Shown here: piece after piece, positions 63,815 to 64,000 of the stretch
Layout: each line of letters opens with the position of its first letter
Position numbering within the stretch: position 1 is the stretch's first letter
Source: Chloroflexota bacterium
GTDB lineage: Bacteria; Chloroflexota; Anaerolineae; Anaerolineales; UBA4823
Assembly: GCA_029265355.1 (NCBI GenBank)
Contig: JAJUJL010000001.1
Location: 400,491 to 464,490, forward strand
Length of the DNA stretch: 64,000 nt
Reading direction: 5' to 3'
Notes under the pieces: model-generated
What the model was told of the DNA's origin: nothing
Seen by the model: the letters and a program-made list of their open reading frames with translations, nothing else
Database searches by the model: none
Translations under genes and position numbers: made by a program

Positions 63815-64000
63815 ATGTCACAGGATAACCCAAGACTCACCTGGAAAAGACGCCTGCTGTACACCACCCGCGAGCGCAGCGATGAGCGCTCGCGCCTGGT
63901 AGCGGTGGCCAACAACCTGATCCTGCACCTGCACCCCACCAACGTCCCCGCTCCGGCGCTGCGCTTCACCTACACCTGGGGGTTGGGCGGCATCTCCGCC
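63815..64000 (+). CDS. Cytochrome b N-terminus, bc-type complex (partial)
   Basis: Sixty-two codons are visible before the window ends. The translation has RRLLYTTRERSDERSRLVAV, then LHLHPTNVPAPALRF and TYTWGLGGISA, which matches the start of cytochrome b subunits of Chloroflexota bc-type complexes just before the first transmembrane helix. A GAGAGAGGAG sequence precedes the ATG at 63815. An earlier in-frame ATG at 63725 lacks a ribosome-binding site. The haem-ligand histidines lie beyond the window, so this is a family call from the N-terminus. Confidence 0.72.
   Translation, partial: MSQDNPRLTWKRRLLYTTRERSDERSRLVAVANNLILHLHPTNVPAPALRFTYTWGLGGISA

Overview
This window looks like a piece of a Chloroflexota chromosome, most likely an Anaerolineae-type bacterium or metagenome bin. 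The signs are non-pyrrolysine MttB-type methyltransferases, large secreted proteins built from DUF11, lamin-tail and P domains, an AfsR/BTAD-type regulator, and a LexA box of the GAAC-N4-GTTC type. The taxonomic placement is inferred from gene content; no rRNA is present. No CRISPR array, prophage or intact insertion sequence was seen.

Layout. The left edge (1-63) holds the start of a divergent gene, probably a B12-binding radical SAM protein. At 225-4434 a membrane protein, a response regulator and a histidine kinase overlap end to end. At 4409-10478 a minus-strand operon makes surface polysaccharide: UDP-ManNAc dehydrogenase, UDP-GlcNAc 2-epimerase, an acyltransferase, two glycosyltransferases and an FkbM methyltransferase. 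lexA diverges from it, with a LexA box exactly filling the spacer of its own promoter. At 11585-19998 lies a secreted island: a lamin-tail protein, two ExeM-like extracellular nucleases (one of 1558 residues) and a lone I9-like inhibitor. Then come a glycerate kinase, an AbrB-radical SAM-SPASM fusion behind a CRP/FNR-like site, a TGS GTPase, a DUF5995-like protein and a YbdG-like MscS channel.

At 26669-32338 five minus-strand genes form an apparent operon: a glucuronokinase-like GHMP kinase, a sugar nucleotidyltransferase, a corrinoid protein and two MttB-family methyltransferases. At 32688-36786 are two secreted proteins (P domain/DUF11 and DNRLRE). They are followed by a TauE exporter, a DUF2721 protein, tRNA-Lys, a P1 peptidase and a receiver-HD-GYP protein.

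At 40442-47467 a glutamate-synthase-like enzyme is split over two genes, the FMN part carrying a duplicated barrel. An Ada-like regulator/methyltransferase and an EamA transporter lie between the halves. At 47980-52561 a MarR regulator precedes a heterodimeric ABC exporter. At 52741-54160 is an ECF sigma/anti-sigma pair, then tRNA-Val, then a histidine kinase/response regulator pair. A BTAD-ATPase-degenerate GGDEF protein, a small protein and a 1189-residue secreted Asp-box protein follow. The window ends inside a cytochrome b gene.

Themes. The window is rich in signalling, secreted adhesion or nuclease proteins, and oxygen-sensitive C1 or radical chemistry. Several promoters can be read at base level (lexA, marR, both tRNAs, the radical SAM gene). 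Some plus-strand genes appear to have almost no leader.
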